Of a stretch of DNA of 64,000 bases, positions 17,589 to 27,738 are shown in pieces. The stretch comes from Candidatus Alcyoniella australis (lineage in GTDB: Bacteria; Lernaellota; Lernaellaia; JAVCCG01; Alcyoniellaceae): NCBI GenBank assembly GCA_030765605.1, contig JAVCCG010000133.1, positions 1 through 64,000 of the forward strand, in the 5' to 3' direction. The notes beneath the pieces are model-generated. The model did no database searches. It was given only the letters and a program-made list of their open reading frames with translations, and was not told the origin of the DNA. The translations under genes were made by a program, and so were the position numbers. Every line of letters starts with the position of its first letter. Within the stretch, counting starts at the first letter, position 1.

Positions 17589-17774
17589 TTAACCCGGAAT
17601 ATTCATGAAGCTCCTACTGCGGCGCACAATACGCTCGCAATAACTTCGTCATCCTCACCGATCCGTCCTCGACGTACCGTAGCGGGTACGCCTGCGGAGT
17701 ATCGGCTCGGCTTTCTCATTCTTGCGGTGTCTTGTGTGCCTCGTCAACGAACCCTCATGAATAATCCGGGTTAA
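17589..17774 (+). repeat. 186-bp element with 20-bp terminal inverted repeats (MITE-like)
   Basis: The left end TTAACCCGGAATATTCATGA and the right end (reverse complement TTAACCCGGATTATTCATGA) match at 19 of 20 positions. Inside is a hairpin, CGTACC-GTAGC-GGGTACG, and the conserved stretches ACTGCGG-GCACAAT and GCTCGCAATAAC. A second full copy is at 43705-43887. Their interiors are similar, while the inverted ends differ in sequence yet stay self-complementary, which points to selection for structure. No coding capacity is seen. It fills the gap between divergent lptF and ftsK. Confidence 0.8.
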
Positions 17775-17827
17775 GTGTAGGTAATGCGCCGAAGCTGTGC
17801 AATCGAAGGTAGCGCGCCGCGCGCACG

Positions 17828-17855
17828 TTTACATTGCACGCTGATCGGGTAGAAT
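17828..17855 (+). promoter_or_regulatory. Sigma-70-type promoter of ftsK
   Basis: TTTACA at 17828-17833 and TAGAAT at 17850-17855 are separated by 16 bp. Transcription would begin near 17862, about 24 nt before the ftsK start. Confidence 0.55.
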
Positions 17856-17885
17856 CGGCCGCGGGCCTGTTTATCGGATAGGGTG

Positions 17886-20583
<2,698 letters not shown>

Positions 20584-20603
<20 letters not shown>

Positions 20604-21246
20604 CGCGGTGCTGGCGTGGCTCACCGTGCTGGCGCTGCTGACGTTGACGGCTGCGGCGCTCGCGCAACAGGACGAGCTGATCGATAAGCTGCAGCAGAGC
20701 TACAGCAACACCAAGACCTTTCGCGCCAAGTTCACCCAGGAGTCGACCAACAAGCAGACCGGGCTGACCTCTGTGGTCAGCGGCAGCGTGGCTTTTAAAA
20801 AGCCGGGCATGATGCGTTGGGATTACGACGAGCCGCACGCCAAGAGCATGATCACCGACGGCTATACCCTCTGGATCTATCTGCCGGCGCAAAAGCAGGT
20901 GTTTATGGAGCGCTTCAACCGGCACTACTCCAGCCAGCTGCCGGTGCTGTTCCTCTCCGGCGGCGCTGACCTGCGCGAGCAGTTCGAGATCCAGCCCGGA
21001 CCGGCTGCAGACGACGGCGTCCAGGCCTATACGCTCAATCCCAAGGTGCCGACGCCGGGCTTTTCGCAGATGACGCTATTAATCGATCCGCAGAAAATGC
21101 ACGTGGTGGGGACAATTTTCATCGACGCCTACGGCAACACCACCAAGGTCGGCTTCTCGAAGATCGAGACCGACGTGCCGTTACCCGAGGGATTCTTTAT
21201 CTTCACGCCGCCCGCGGACGTGGAGGTGATCACCTCGCCGCAATAA
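20584..21246 (+). CDS. lolA: Outer-membrane lipoprotein carrier protein LolA
   Basis: This 220-residue periplasmic carrier takes lipoproteins from the LolCDE exporter to the outer membrane. It has a signal peptide (ending near ALAQQ) and the family pattern [28 protein letters not shown] and [15 protein letters not shown] chose the TTG at 20584, inside the end of ftsK. It has GGGAGGTG at a good distance and gives the signal peptide its basic N-terminus (MARSR). The GTG at 20608 would lack both. The 20-bp overlap with ftsK suggests coupling. Confidence 0.9.
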
Positions 21247-21261
21247 AATTAGGGGGCAAAG

Positions 21262-21747
21262 ATGCCGAGCTTCGACGTAGTGAGTCAGGTGGACCTGCAA
21301 GAGGTGCGCAACGCGGTCAACAACTCCAATAAAGAGATCAGCACGCGCTACGACTTTAAAAAGAGCAACAGCAAGATCGAGCTGACCGACGACGGGGTCT
21401 GGCTGTACTCGGACGACGAATTCAAGATCAAGGCTGTCGAGCAGGTGCTCAAGGAGAAGCTGGTCAAGCGCCAGGTTCCGCTGCGCGCCATGAGTTTTGG
21501 CAAGATCGAGCAGATGGGACTGCGGCAGGTCAAGCAGCTGGCCAAGATCCAACAGGGTATCCCCGAGGAAAAGGCCAAGCAGATCGTCAAGCTGGTTAAG
21601 AAGACCGGCCTGAGGGTCCAGTCGCAGATCATGGGCGACCAGGTGCGGATCTCGGGCAAAAAGCGCGACGCCCTGCAAGAGGTGATCGCCCTTCTCAAAG
21701 ACCAGGACCTGGGTATCGACATGCGTTACATCAATTTCAGGGATTAG
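21262..21747 (+). CDS. yajQ: YajQ family nucleotide-binding protein
   Basis: This 161-residue protein matches YajQ throughout: MPSFDVVSQVD, NAVNNSNKEISTRYDFK near residue 20, and the end DLGIDMRYINFRD. The family has two ferredoxin-like domains. Some members bind cyclic di-GMP or nucleotides and act in regulation. It sits 15 bp after lolA with a GGGGG-containing ribosome site and ends just before a strong terminator, so it is the last gene of the ftsK-lolA-yajQ unit. Confidence 0.95.
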   Translation: MPSFDVVSQVDLQEVRNAVNNSNKEISTRYDFKKSNSKIELTDDGVWLYSDDEFKIKAVEQVLKEKLVKRQVPLRAMSFGKIEQMGLRQVKQLAKIQQGIPEEKAKQIVKLVKKTGLRVQSQIMGDQVRISGKKRDALQEVIALLKDQDLGIDMRYINFRD

Positions 21748-21769
21748 GCTCTTCCTGGGCGGAAAAAAC

Positions 21770-21799
21770 GGGCGGCCCCAGGCGGGCCGCCCATTTTAT
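21770..21799. terminator. Bidirectional intrinsic terminator
   Basis: GGGCGGCCC at 21770-21778 pairs with GGGCCGCCC at 21784-21792. ATTTTATT follows on the plus strand and a T6 run follows on the minus strand, so it can end both yajQ and the convergent lipoprotein gene. Confidence 0.85.
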
Positions 21800-21818
21800 T
21801 GGATGTTCGTGGACAGGA

Positions 21819-22253
21819 TCAGGAAGCTGGAACGTCCGGGCACGCGTCCCAGCACTCGACGAAGTCCGAGTAGCACTGCTGGTCGTCGGCCCCCAGATCA
21901 AGGCAATCGTTGAGCGCGTCAGTGCAGTCGGAAAGGCAACTCACCCACGGCGCATCGCCATAGCCGTTGGCCTCGAGGCAGTCCAGATAGGGCCCCAGAT
22001 CTTCGGCGTAGCAATCCAGGGCGTCTTCCCAATTCGCACCCGCGGCATCCAGGCAGGCGATCAAGGCGTTGTACTCGGTGTCGCACTCGCCCGAGTACTC
22101 GTCGTCGTCGTCATCGTCGTCGTCGTCGTCATCGTCATCGTCCAGGGTGTCGTCGTCGTCATCATCGTCGTCGTCGCCACCGCAGGAGATCAGCGGAACA
22201 ACTGTCAGCGCCAGGCCCAGCACAAAGGCCAGTAACAGCCACCATTTTTTCAT
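21819..22253 (-). CDS. Small Cys-rich poly-Asp lipoprotein
   Basis: The start is ATG 22253 (MKKWWLLL), preceded by GGAGGAAAC; five earlier codons in frame are not needed. It encodes 144 residues: a lipoprotein signal ending in LISC (lipobox), a run of Asp in two blocks separated by TL, and a domain of about 90 residues. That domain has regularly spaced Cys (GECDTEYNALIACLD, CYAEDLGPYLDCLE, SCLSDCTDALNDCLD, CYSDFVECWDAC), suggesting disulphide-linked helical hairpins. The Asp run probably acts as a spacer between lipid anchor and domain. I do not recognise a family. Confidence 0.75.
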   Translation of the reverse strand: MKKWWLLLAFVLGLALTVVPLISCGGDDDDDDDDDTLDDDDDDDDDDDDDDEYSGECDTEYNALIACLDAAGANWEDALDCYAEDLGPYLDCLEANGYGDAPWVSCLSDCTDALNDCLDLGADDQQCYSDFVECWDACPDVPAS

Positions 22254-22349
22254 GCCTGTTTCCTCCATTTATGAGTCGATTTTAATCATTGTACCGCGCC
22301 GGCGAGCTGTCAACAGAAAACAGGCGCGGCGCTTAATCGTTTGGGGATA

Positions 22350-22381
22350 AAGAAAAGCCCGCAAGGCGATGCTTGCGGGCT
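22350..22381 (-). terminator. Intrinsic terminator of tRNA-Lys
   Basis: On the minus strand AGCCCGCAAG pairs with CTTGCGGGCT over a 6-nt loop and is followed by TTTCTTT, 12 nt downstream of the tRNA 3' end. Confidence 0.8.
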
Positions 22382-22393
22382 CGAAGTGCAGTG

Positions 22394-22466
22394 TAGGACT
22401 GCGGGGACTCGAACCCCGAACAAATGGATTAAGAGTCCACTGCTCTACCAATTGAGCTACAGTCCC
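22394..22466 (-). tRNA. tRNA-Lys (anticodon CTT)
   Basis: The 73-nt cloverleaf reads GGGACTG (acceptor), TAGCTCAATTGGTAGAGCA (D arm), anticodon loop ACTCTTAATC with CTT, then the T arm GGGGTTCGAGTCCCC and CAGTCCT. The acceptor's first pair is G-U. CCA is not encoded. Confidence 0.95.
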
Positions 22467-22526
22467 GGGCGAATACTGGCGAATATTACGGAAGCGAGCT
22501 ACTTAGGTCAAGCCCCCGCAACCCGA

Positions 22527-23426
22527 TCAATCGGCGGGTGGTTCAAAGGGGTCCGGCGCTTGGGTAAACGGATCGACCCGGCGTAAATAGGCTTTACCGC
22601 CGAGCAGCCAGGCGAAGCGCCGCACGCTGCCCATGTCCTTGGCCTGGGTGCGGTGCTGCCTGGTGAACTCGGACATCATCTTTACGCAGCTCATGCCCTC
22701 GGCGCAGGGCTGTTTGATATCGAAGGTCTCGGTGTACGGCCCGGGGTCGGCCTTGCCCACCATGCGCATCGGCCAATAGCGGTTGAGCATGTAGTAGCAG
22801 TTGGGCACGTGGTACGGCGCAAGCCCCCCCAGCTCGCGTTGCGGGTCGTCGGCCGCGACCACGGCCTGCATTGCCAAGCGCGATGAGAGCTGATGCTCAG
22901 GGTGTCCGGTGAATCCGCGGTCCGGACTGAAGGTCAGCAGCACGTCGGGCCGAAAGTCGCGGATCGCCTCGGCGATAACCTCGATCGGGTCGCCGATCCC
23001 CTGGTCGGTCCAGATCCGCGCGATCTCGTCACGCGGTGGAAAGCTCTTGGCGGGTAGCGGCGCGTTCCAATATTCGCGGTGGTCAAGTTGCGCGTGGTAC
23101 AGCTCGGCGACTCGTTTCATCTCCTCGTGACGTACAGCGCCCAGGCTTGGCTCGCAGCCCTCGGGCAGCAGACACTCGCCGCCGTCGCCGCGGGTCAGCA
23201 CCAGCATGTACACGCGATTGCCCAAGGTCGGCCCGGCCAGGGCCAGCACCGGCCCGGACAACGCCTCGTCGTCGGGATGCGGAGCGACCCACATCACCGA
23301 GGCTCCGGCCTCGATCAGCTGTTGCAACGTAGGATGCTCGGCGTCGGCGGCTGCAACGGATAGCGGCAAGAACAGAGCGGCCAGCGCGGCCGCGACTGCA
23401 AAATTAAGAATCGAGCGGAATCTCAT
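22527..23426 (-). CDS. Exported PIG-L family deacetylase
   Basis: This 299-residue protein belongs to the PIG-L/LmbE zinc deacetylases, which remove acetyl groups from N-acetylglucosamine-containing molecules. The catalytic and metal motif PHPDDE is at 49-54, and the third metal ligand region GHPEHQL is near 185. A signal peptide (MRFRSILNFAVAAALAALFLPLSVAAA) places it in the periplasm or outside. ATG 23426 is the start, with GGAGGTG 5 nt upstream. Its substrate is unknown, and the neighbours give no pathway hint. Confidence 0.9.
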   Translation of the reverse strand: MRFRSILNFAVAAALAALFLPLSVAAADAEHPTLQQLIEAGASVMWVAPHPDDEALSGPVLALAGPTLGNRVYMLVLTRGDGGECLLPEGCEPSLGAVRHEEMKRVAELYHAQLDHREYWNAPLPAKSFPPRDEIARIWTDQGIGDPIEVIAEAIRDFRPDVLLTFSPDRGFTGHPEHQLSSRLAMQAVVAADDPQRELGGLAPYHVPNCYYMLNRYWPMRMVGKADPGPYTETFDIKQPCAEGMSCVKMMSEFTRQHRTQAKDMGSVRRFAWLLGGKAYLRRVDPFTQAPDPFEPPAD

Positions 23427-23521
23427 CGGCACCTCCGAGTATGCAATATACGCCCGGAGACACCTTGAACCAAGTAATGACGCAGCGCGTCATGAGGCGA
23501 GGGGAATCCGTTCGACGATGC

Positions 23522-23722
23522 TCAATTGGCCAGCAGCTCGGCGGTGCGCTCCAGACGCTTTCGCTCGGTGATGTGCTTGCGCTCCATATCTTGCTGGATC
23601 TGCGCGGTGAACAGCACGATGTTCTCCCCGCAAACCGGGCAGGTGATGGTAATCCGTGGCTTGTTCGTTTTCAGCTTGATGATGACTAGTCTCTCTTGGC
23701 AACGTTCGCAGGTGATTATCAT
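23522..23722 (-). CDS. Small zinc-ribbon protein
   Basis: This 66-residue protein has two CxxC pairs (CERC at 5-8, CPVC at 28-31) that would bind one zinc, then a helical basic tail (MERKHITERKRLERTAELLAN). GGAGGAGG precedes the start by 6 nt, which supports a real gene despite its size. It is a stand-alone gene. Function unknown; nucleic-acid binding is a guess from the fold class. Confidence 0.7.
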   Translation of the reverse strand: MIITCERCQERLVIIKLKTNKPRITITCPVCGENIVLFTAQIQQDMERKHITERKRLERTAELLAN

Positions 23723-24039
23723 TGGTTCCTCCTCCTGGAATCCGACTTGTTATGGCCATTACAATTCATGGATCGTGCCAAGGGTGTAAAAGGGAACCTG
23801 CCGGCGGCTGGGCTCTAAGCGAGATCAGCAAATAAAGAACTAAATATCAAGGTGATAGGAGGTGTCGCCGCATTTGAGAATGATGCTTTGGACGCCCCTG
23901 TTTAGGTCTGCGACCCCCCTACTCCGGCCAGATCGCGGCGCAGATGGGATGTAGAATCGTAATTGTAAATAGTAAAAAGTAAGGTGCTGATACCGCGGGG
24001 CAATCAGGGTCGGAAGGGCGCTTGTGCGGCTTGGGCCCA
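23723..24039. other. Intergenic region without recognised feature
   Basis: About 315 bp between divergent genes. The part 23838-23875 and 23950-23990 is AT-rich and probably carries promoters. One AGGAGG at 23857-23862 precedes only a 30-codon open frame with no family likeness, which I do not call. Confidence 0.5.
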
Positions 24040-25092
24040 ATGGATTACTATGACCGGGATTTGAGGATGGGACGTTTTCGCACGCTGTTGTTCGCGCTGG
24101 TCGCGGTGTTGCTGTTTTTCGCGGCGGTGGAGGGACTGCTGCGCCTCAGCGGCTGGGCCCGTTCGCCCTTGGACGAGGTCTACTCGGACATCTACGACGT
24201 GGAATACGTGATGAGTCCGGGCAGCCCCAATCCTTACAACGAACACAAGCCCGAAAAGCTCAATATCGTGGGCTTGCGCGGCGAGACCTTCCCCATTGAG
24301 CGCGAGCCGGGCGTGCTGCGCGTAATCTGTCTGGGCGACTCGACCACCTTTGGCATGGGCGAGCTCGAGGAATGCTATCCGTACATGCTGCAAGAGCAGC
24401 TTGAGCAGCATCTGGGCTCGAACAAGGCGCAGGTGCTCAACGCCGGGATTCCCGGGACCGGGTTCACCCAACAGTTGTTGTTTTTTCAACGCCGGATGCG
24501 GCCCTATCGGCCCGACGTTGTTGCTCTGACCGGTGGGCCAAATTACCGTCCTGATATCAAGCAGTACCGTGATAGATTGAAGTCGGAACGCTTCCAGCGG
24601 CTGTACTCGATGCGCGGATGGTTTTCGCGGTTCGACACATACCGTTTGTTACGGCGGTTGGTCAAGGGTCCGGCCGTGCGGTTCGCCATGGACGACTCGC
24701 AGATCGATCCGGCGACCATCGAGACCGGCAGCTATCTGATGGATTATTGGGAAGATTTAGCGCACATGCGCGAACTGTCGCAGCAGGACGGCTTTAAATT
24801 GGTGTTTCTCAACGTGCCGCACCTCGAGTTGATTCAGGAGATGCAGAGCAGGGGGGTCCAGCCGGGGACCGAGCAGTACCGTGAAGTGTTGTGGATGTTC
24901 ACGCCGGACCACGTAACCCCCCGATTTGCAGAGAAATACGGCTGTCAGTTTGTGGATTCGGTTCCGGAATTTTTGTTGATTAAGGCCGACGAAACACTGT
25001 TTTTCGATCCCAATCACCCCGCGGCCAAGGGCAACCGGATTATCGCCCGCGCCGTGGCCCAAGGGATTTTACAGGCCATCGCCCAGCCTTAA
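24040..25092 (+). CDS. Membrane-anchored SGNH/GDSL-hydrolase-like protein
   Basis: The protein is about 350 residues long. An N-terminal anchor (GRFRTLLFALVAVLLFFAAVEGLLRL) is followed by an SGNH-hydrolase fold: ICLGDSTTFGMGE (block I Ser), VLNAGIPGTGF (block II Gly), ALTGGPNYR (block III Asn) and DPNHPAAKG (block V Asp and His). The family includes esterases and O-acetyl-transferring or de-acetylating enzymes of cell-surface polymers, so an envelope esterase is inferred. The start is uncertain: TTG 24022 has the best ribosome site (GGAAGGG), while ATG 24040 or 24067 gives a cleaner N-terminus. Confidence 0.78.
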   Translation: MDYYDRDLRMGRFRTLLFALVAVLLFFAAVEGLLRLSGWARSPLDEVYSDIYDVEYVMSPGSPNPYNEHKPEKLNIVGLRGETFPIEREPGVLRVICLGDSTTFGMGELEECYPYMLQEQLEQHLGSNKAQVLNAGIPGTGFTQQLLFFQRRMRPYRPDVVALTGGPNYRPDIKQYRDRLKSERFQRLYSMRGWFSRFDTYRLLRRLVKGPAVRFAMDDSQIDPATIETGSYLMDYWEDLAHMRELSQQDGFKLVFLNVPHLELIQEMQSRGVQPGTEQYREVLWMFTPDHVTPRFAEKYGCQFVDSVPEFLLIKADETLFFDPNHPAAKGNRIIARAVAQGILQAIAQP

Positions 25093-25109
25093 CCCGTTGG
25101 GCGAAAAGT

Positions 25110-25131
25110 AAAGATCGATTTCTCGATCTTT
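25110..25131 (+). terminator. Hairpin after the SGNH gene
   Basis: AAAGATCGA and TCGATCTTT form a 9-bp stem with a TTTC loop, 17 nt after the stop. Only TTT follows, so termination may be weak. Confidence 0.45.
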
Positions 25132-25150
25132 CCACCCCCTCTTAATCCGA

Positions 25151-25168
25151 TTGTTCCACGTGGAACAA
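25151..25168. promoter_or_regulatory. parS-like ParB-binding palindrome 1
   Basis: TTGTTCCACGTGGAACAA is a perfect 18-bp palindrome. Its 16-bp core matches the widely conserved chromosomal parS form (TGTTYCACGTGRAACA). It is one of two copies placed exactly 100 bp apart, each followed by ACTGTGGA. Confidence 0.75.
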
Positions 25169-25169
25169 C

Positions 25170-25290
25170 TGTGGAAAAGATGTTGCGCACAGGTATTCAC
25201 ACAATGTGGATAGATTCTATAACTAGATGATTAATAAGGGGAAAGTCGCTGTGTTCCACGTGGAACAACTGTGGATGGAGCTGTGGGTAG
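25170..25290. other. Cluster of DnaA-box-like sites, replication-origin candidate
   Basis: Compared with TTWTNCACA (either strand), these sites are seen: TGTGGAAAA at 25170-25178 (full match on the other strand), GTATTCACA at 25193-25201 and TGTGGATAG at 25205-25213 (one mismatch each), TGTGGATGG at 25270-25278 and TGTGGGTAG at 25282-25290 (two mismatches each). An AT-rich stretch (about 25210-25237) could be an unwinding element. No dnaA, parAB, mnmG or rpmH is nearby, so this may be oriC, or a parS/DnaA-titration site near it. Confidence 0.5.
25252..25267. promoter_or_regulatory. parS-like ParB-binding palindrome 2
   Basis: TGTTCCACGTGGAACA is a perfect 16-bp palindrome and shares its downstream AACTGTGGA with copy 1. 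Such sites normally cluster around the replication origin. Confidence 0.75.
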
Positions 25291-25306
25291 TCAATCAACA
25301 GTCCGC

Positions 25307-26353
25307 TTAGCACTTCATCGGGCAGCGGCCGATCTTCTCGCGGGTGATCAGGCCCGCTAGACGACCTTGATCGATAACCGGCAGGGCGAAGAGGTTGCTG
25401 TTGCGCATCCGCCGCAGCACATCCACCAGCGGCTCGGCCGGGCTCGCCGGCTGGGGAATCTGGCGCACGATGTCGCTTACTCGCACGTCGAACTCCTCGC
25501 GCTTGAGCGCGGGAATCAGGTCGACCCGCGAGACCATGCCCACCAGGCGTCCCTGGTCGATTACCGGCACGTCCTCCTGCATCGTGTGGCGCAGGCTCGA
25601 GGACAGGGAGCCCAGGGTTTCCTCGGGAGTGGTCCAATAGACCGGCGCGAGCATTGCGCGCCAGGCGGGGATGTCCTTTAACGTGCGCTCGAGCTCGGCC
25701 TCCTGACGCTCGGCATTGGCCCCGAGGTAAACGAAGACCGCGATCAGCATCAGGAAGAAGTTGCCGCTGAACAGACCGATCACGCCGAAACCGATGGCAA
25801 CCACTTGGCCAACCTTGCCCGCCACTTCCGTGCCCCAGGTGTGTCCTTTGGCTGAAGCCAGGATGCCGCGCAGAATGCGGCCACCGTCCATCGGCAGGGC
25901 TGGAACCAGGTTGAATGCTCCGAGAAAACCGTTAATAAACGCCAGGGTGGACAGATAATGGGTCAAGTAGCTCTCGGCGCCCAACGTGAAGTACGAGCCT
26001 GCGGCGATTCCGCCGAGCAGCAGGGCCAGGCCGAAACTAGTCAGCGGTCCGGCGGCCGCGACCACGATCTCGCCTGAGGGCTTGGTCGGCATGCGATCGA
26101 GTGCAGCCACTCCGCCGATAGGCAGCAAGGTGATGCTGCGGGTGTTGATGTCGTAACGCCGCGCGGTCAGCGCGTGGCCCAATTCATGAATCACCACGCC
26201 CACGAACACGCCGAGTACGATCAGCAATCCCTCGGGTCCGCCAAATCCGGTGCTGGCCGGGCTCAGCAGTACGAACAGCAGCAGCAAGAAGAACGTCAGG
26301 TGAATTCTTATTGGAATTCCAGATATTTGCATTATCGTGAACGACCACTTCAC
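25307..26353 (-). CDS. Site-2-protease (M50) with tandem CBS domains
   Basis: This 348-residue membrane metalloprotease has HELGH at 56-60 and the third zinc ligand in NLVPALPMDGGRIL (D156), inside about five helices. Two CBS domains (about 225-345) follow, which in this family may sense adenine nucleotides. Such enzymes cut membrane-embedded substrates, often anti-sigma factors; no such partner lies nearby. The start is GTG 26353, since AGGAGAGG is 6 nt upstream. Its 3' end borders the parS/DnaA-box region. Confidence 0.9.
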   Translation of the reverse strand: MKWSFTIMQISGIPIRIHLTFFLLLLFVLLSPASTGFGGPEGLLIVLGVFVGVVIHELGHALTARRYDINTRSITLLPIGGVAALDRMPTKPSGEIVVAAAGPLTSFGLALLLGGIAAGSYFTLGAESYLTHYLSTLAFINGFLGAFNLVPALPMDGGRILRGILASAKGHTWGTEVAGKVGQVVAIGFGVIGLFSGNFFLMLIAVFVYLGANAERQEAELERTLKDIPAWRAMLAPVYWTTPEETLGSLSSSLRHTMQEDVPVIDQGRLVGMVSRVDLIPALKREEFDVRVSDIVRQIPQPASPAEPLVDVLRRMRNSNLFALPVIDQGRLAGLITREKIGRCPMKC

Positions 26354-26528
26354 TGGAACCTCTCCTCTTTTTATTCAACTCACTAGACAACAATATAGTG
26401 ACGAAGTTGCGGATATTCAACCATGACGCAGATCAGAAGGACGAAGATTTATAAAATAACCCGGGCCGGGCTTGAGCATTGACGCGCTGCTTAGCATGAA
26501 TTAATGTAATCGGCAATAAGAATCGAGA

Positions 26529-27731
26529 TTGGACGTGTTGGGAAACAAACCCTCCAGACGCCGTTTTTTACGCATGTGCAGCTACAGCGCACTGGCCGTG
26601 TCGCTGACGGGCTGCAACGATCAAGATGAGAGCTCAAGCGCGCGCGGCGGGGGAGACGACGACGATTCACCCTATCAAGCGGATCAGGCTGGCATTGGCA
26701 GAAGCTTCGACGCCGACTGCCCGAACGTAACGCTCCGGCTAGAGGATGGACGGATCTCGCACTGCGGATTCAACCCATACGACCTCAACGGCGACGGGCC
26801 GTTTATCACGGATTGCCCACAAGATTATTTTGATTTCTGCAATCTGGCCGGGGATTACGCGCAACCGTGCAAGGCTGAGGACATCGCGGATTTGCTGCAG
26901 CGCATCGCCACGGGCGAGGTGGACCCGTCCGACCCGCTGGACACTAACGAGTTGCAGCATGAGCTTTGCACGCGGCTCAACATCGAGTTTTTACTGGACA
27001 ATTTCGACTCGCGGCCGTTGACCGTGACCACCACCAGGGTCGAGCGCTATGCTGACTATGAGCTGCGCTCGTTGTTGTTCGAGGACGAGTTCGTCGGCGA
27101 GTTCAACGGTTTCCTGCTGCTGCCCAATGATGCGTGCAACGTACCGGCGGTGGTCGTCTCTCCCGGACACGCCGGCAGTTCCAAAGCCTGGATCGATGTC
27201 TATTTCGGCAATTATTTGCCGCAAAACGGCTATGCCTTGTTGGCGCTTTCCATGCGCTGTATGGCTGCGCCCAATGTGCCGGCAGAATACGATGTGACCC
27301 GTGCCCTGACCCTCGATGGCTTCACGTTTATCGGACTGCAGGTCTATGAACAGTTGCTGGGATTGAAGTACCTGCGCTTCCTGGGTTGCCGCGATGTCGC
27401 TGTCGACGGCAACCGCCTGGGACTGATCGGCCACTCGGGCGGCAGTACTGTCGGCAACTTGCTGATTCGTGCAGCGCCGGAGGCGGTAAAGGTTTATATC
27501 TCTGATTTTAAAAGTGAATATATCAACAGCGGTGAGAGCTGGAATCTCGGTAAAGTACCCCATGACTTTGCGCCTGGGGCCTGGCAGCTACACTATCTGA
27601 TCAACAATTTTGATACCGCGACCATGCCTGTGCTCGAGCTGCCCTACGGCTATGCCGAGGATGGACAGTCAATACCCGATGGCACGCGGCGGATAATCGA
27701 GTTTTTGGATCAGGAGTTGAAAAAGCGATAG
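26529..27731 (+). CDS. Tat-exported lipoprotein, alpha/beta-hydrolase
   Basis: This 400-residue protein begins with a twin-arginine motif (SRRRFLRM), a hydrophobic stretch and a lipobox (LTGC), so it is a Tat-dependent lipoprotein. A short linker with GGGDDDD follows. The C-terminal half (about 170-400) is an alpha/beta-hydrolase of dienelactone-hydrolase/acetyl-xylan-esterase type: VVVSPGHAGS (oxyanion region) and LGLIGHSGGSTVG with nucleophilic Ser in GHSGG. The substrate is unknown. The start is uncertain: TTG 26529 fits the Tat n-region and GTG 26535 is an alternative, and neither has a clear ribosome site. It converges with the acyl-CoA synthetase, with only 7 bp between stops. Confidence 0.78.
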   Translation: MDVLGNKPSRRRFLRMCSYSALAVSLTGCNDQDESSSARGGGDDDDSPYQADQAGIGRSFDADCPNVTLRLEDGRISHCGFNPYDLNGDGPFITDCPQDYFDFCNLAGDYAQPCKAEDIADLLQRIATGEVDPSDPLDTNELQHELCTRLNIEFLLDNFDSRPLTVTTTRVERYADYELRSLLFEDEFVGEFNGFLLLPNDACNVPAVVVSPGHAGSSKAWIDVYFGNYLPQNGYALLALSMRCMAAPNVPAEYDVTRALTLDGFTFIGLQVYEQLLGLKYLRFLGCRDVAVDGNRLGLIGHSGGSTVGNLLIRAAPEAVKVYISDFKSEYINSGESWNLGKVPHDFAPGAWQLHYLINNFDTATMPVLELPYGYAEDGQSIPDGTRRIIEFLDQELKKR

Positions 27732-27738
27732 GCGGCGG

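Noticed and set aside
23840-24040. Small genes between the zinc-ribbon and SGNH genes
   Set aside because: The only frame with a ribosome site is about 30 codons long and has no recognisable pattern.
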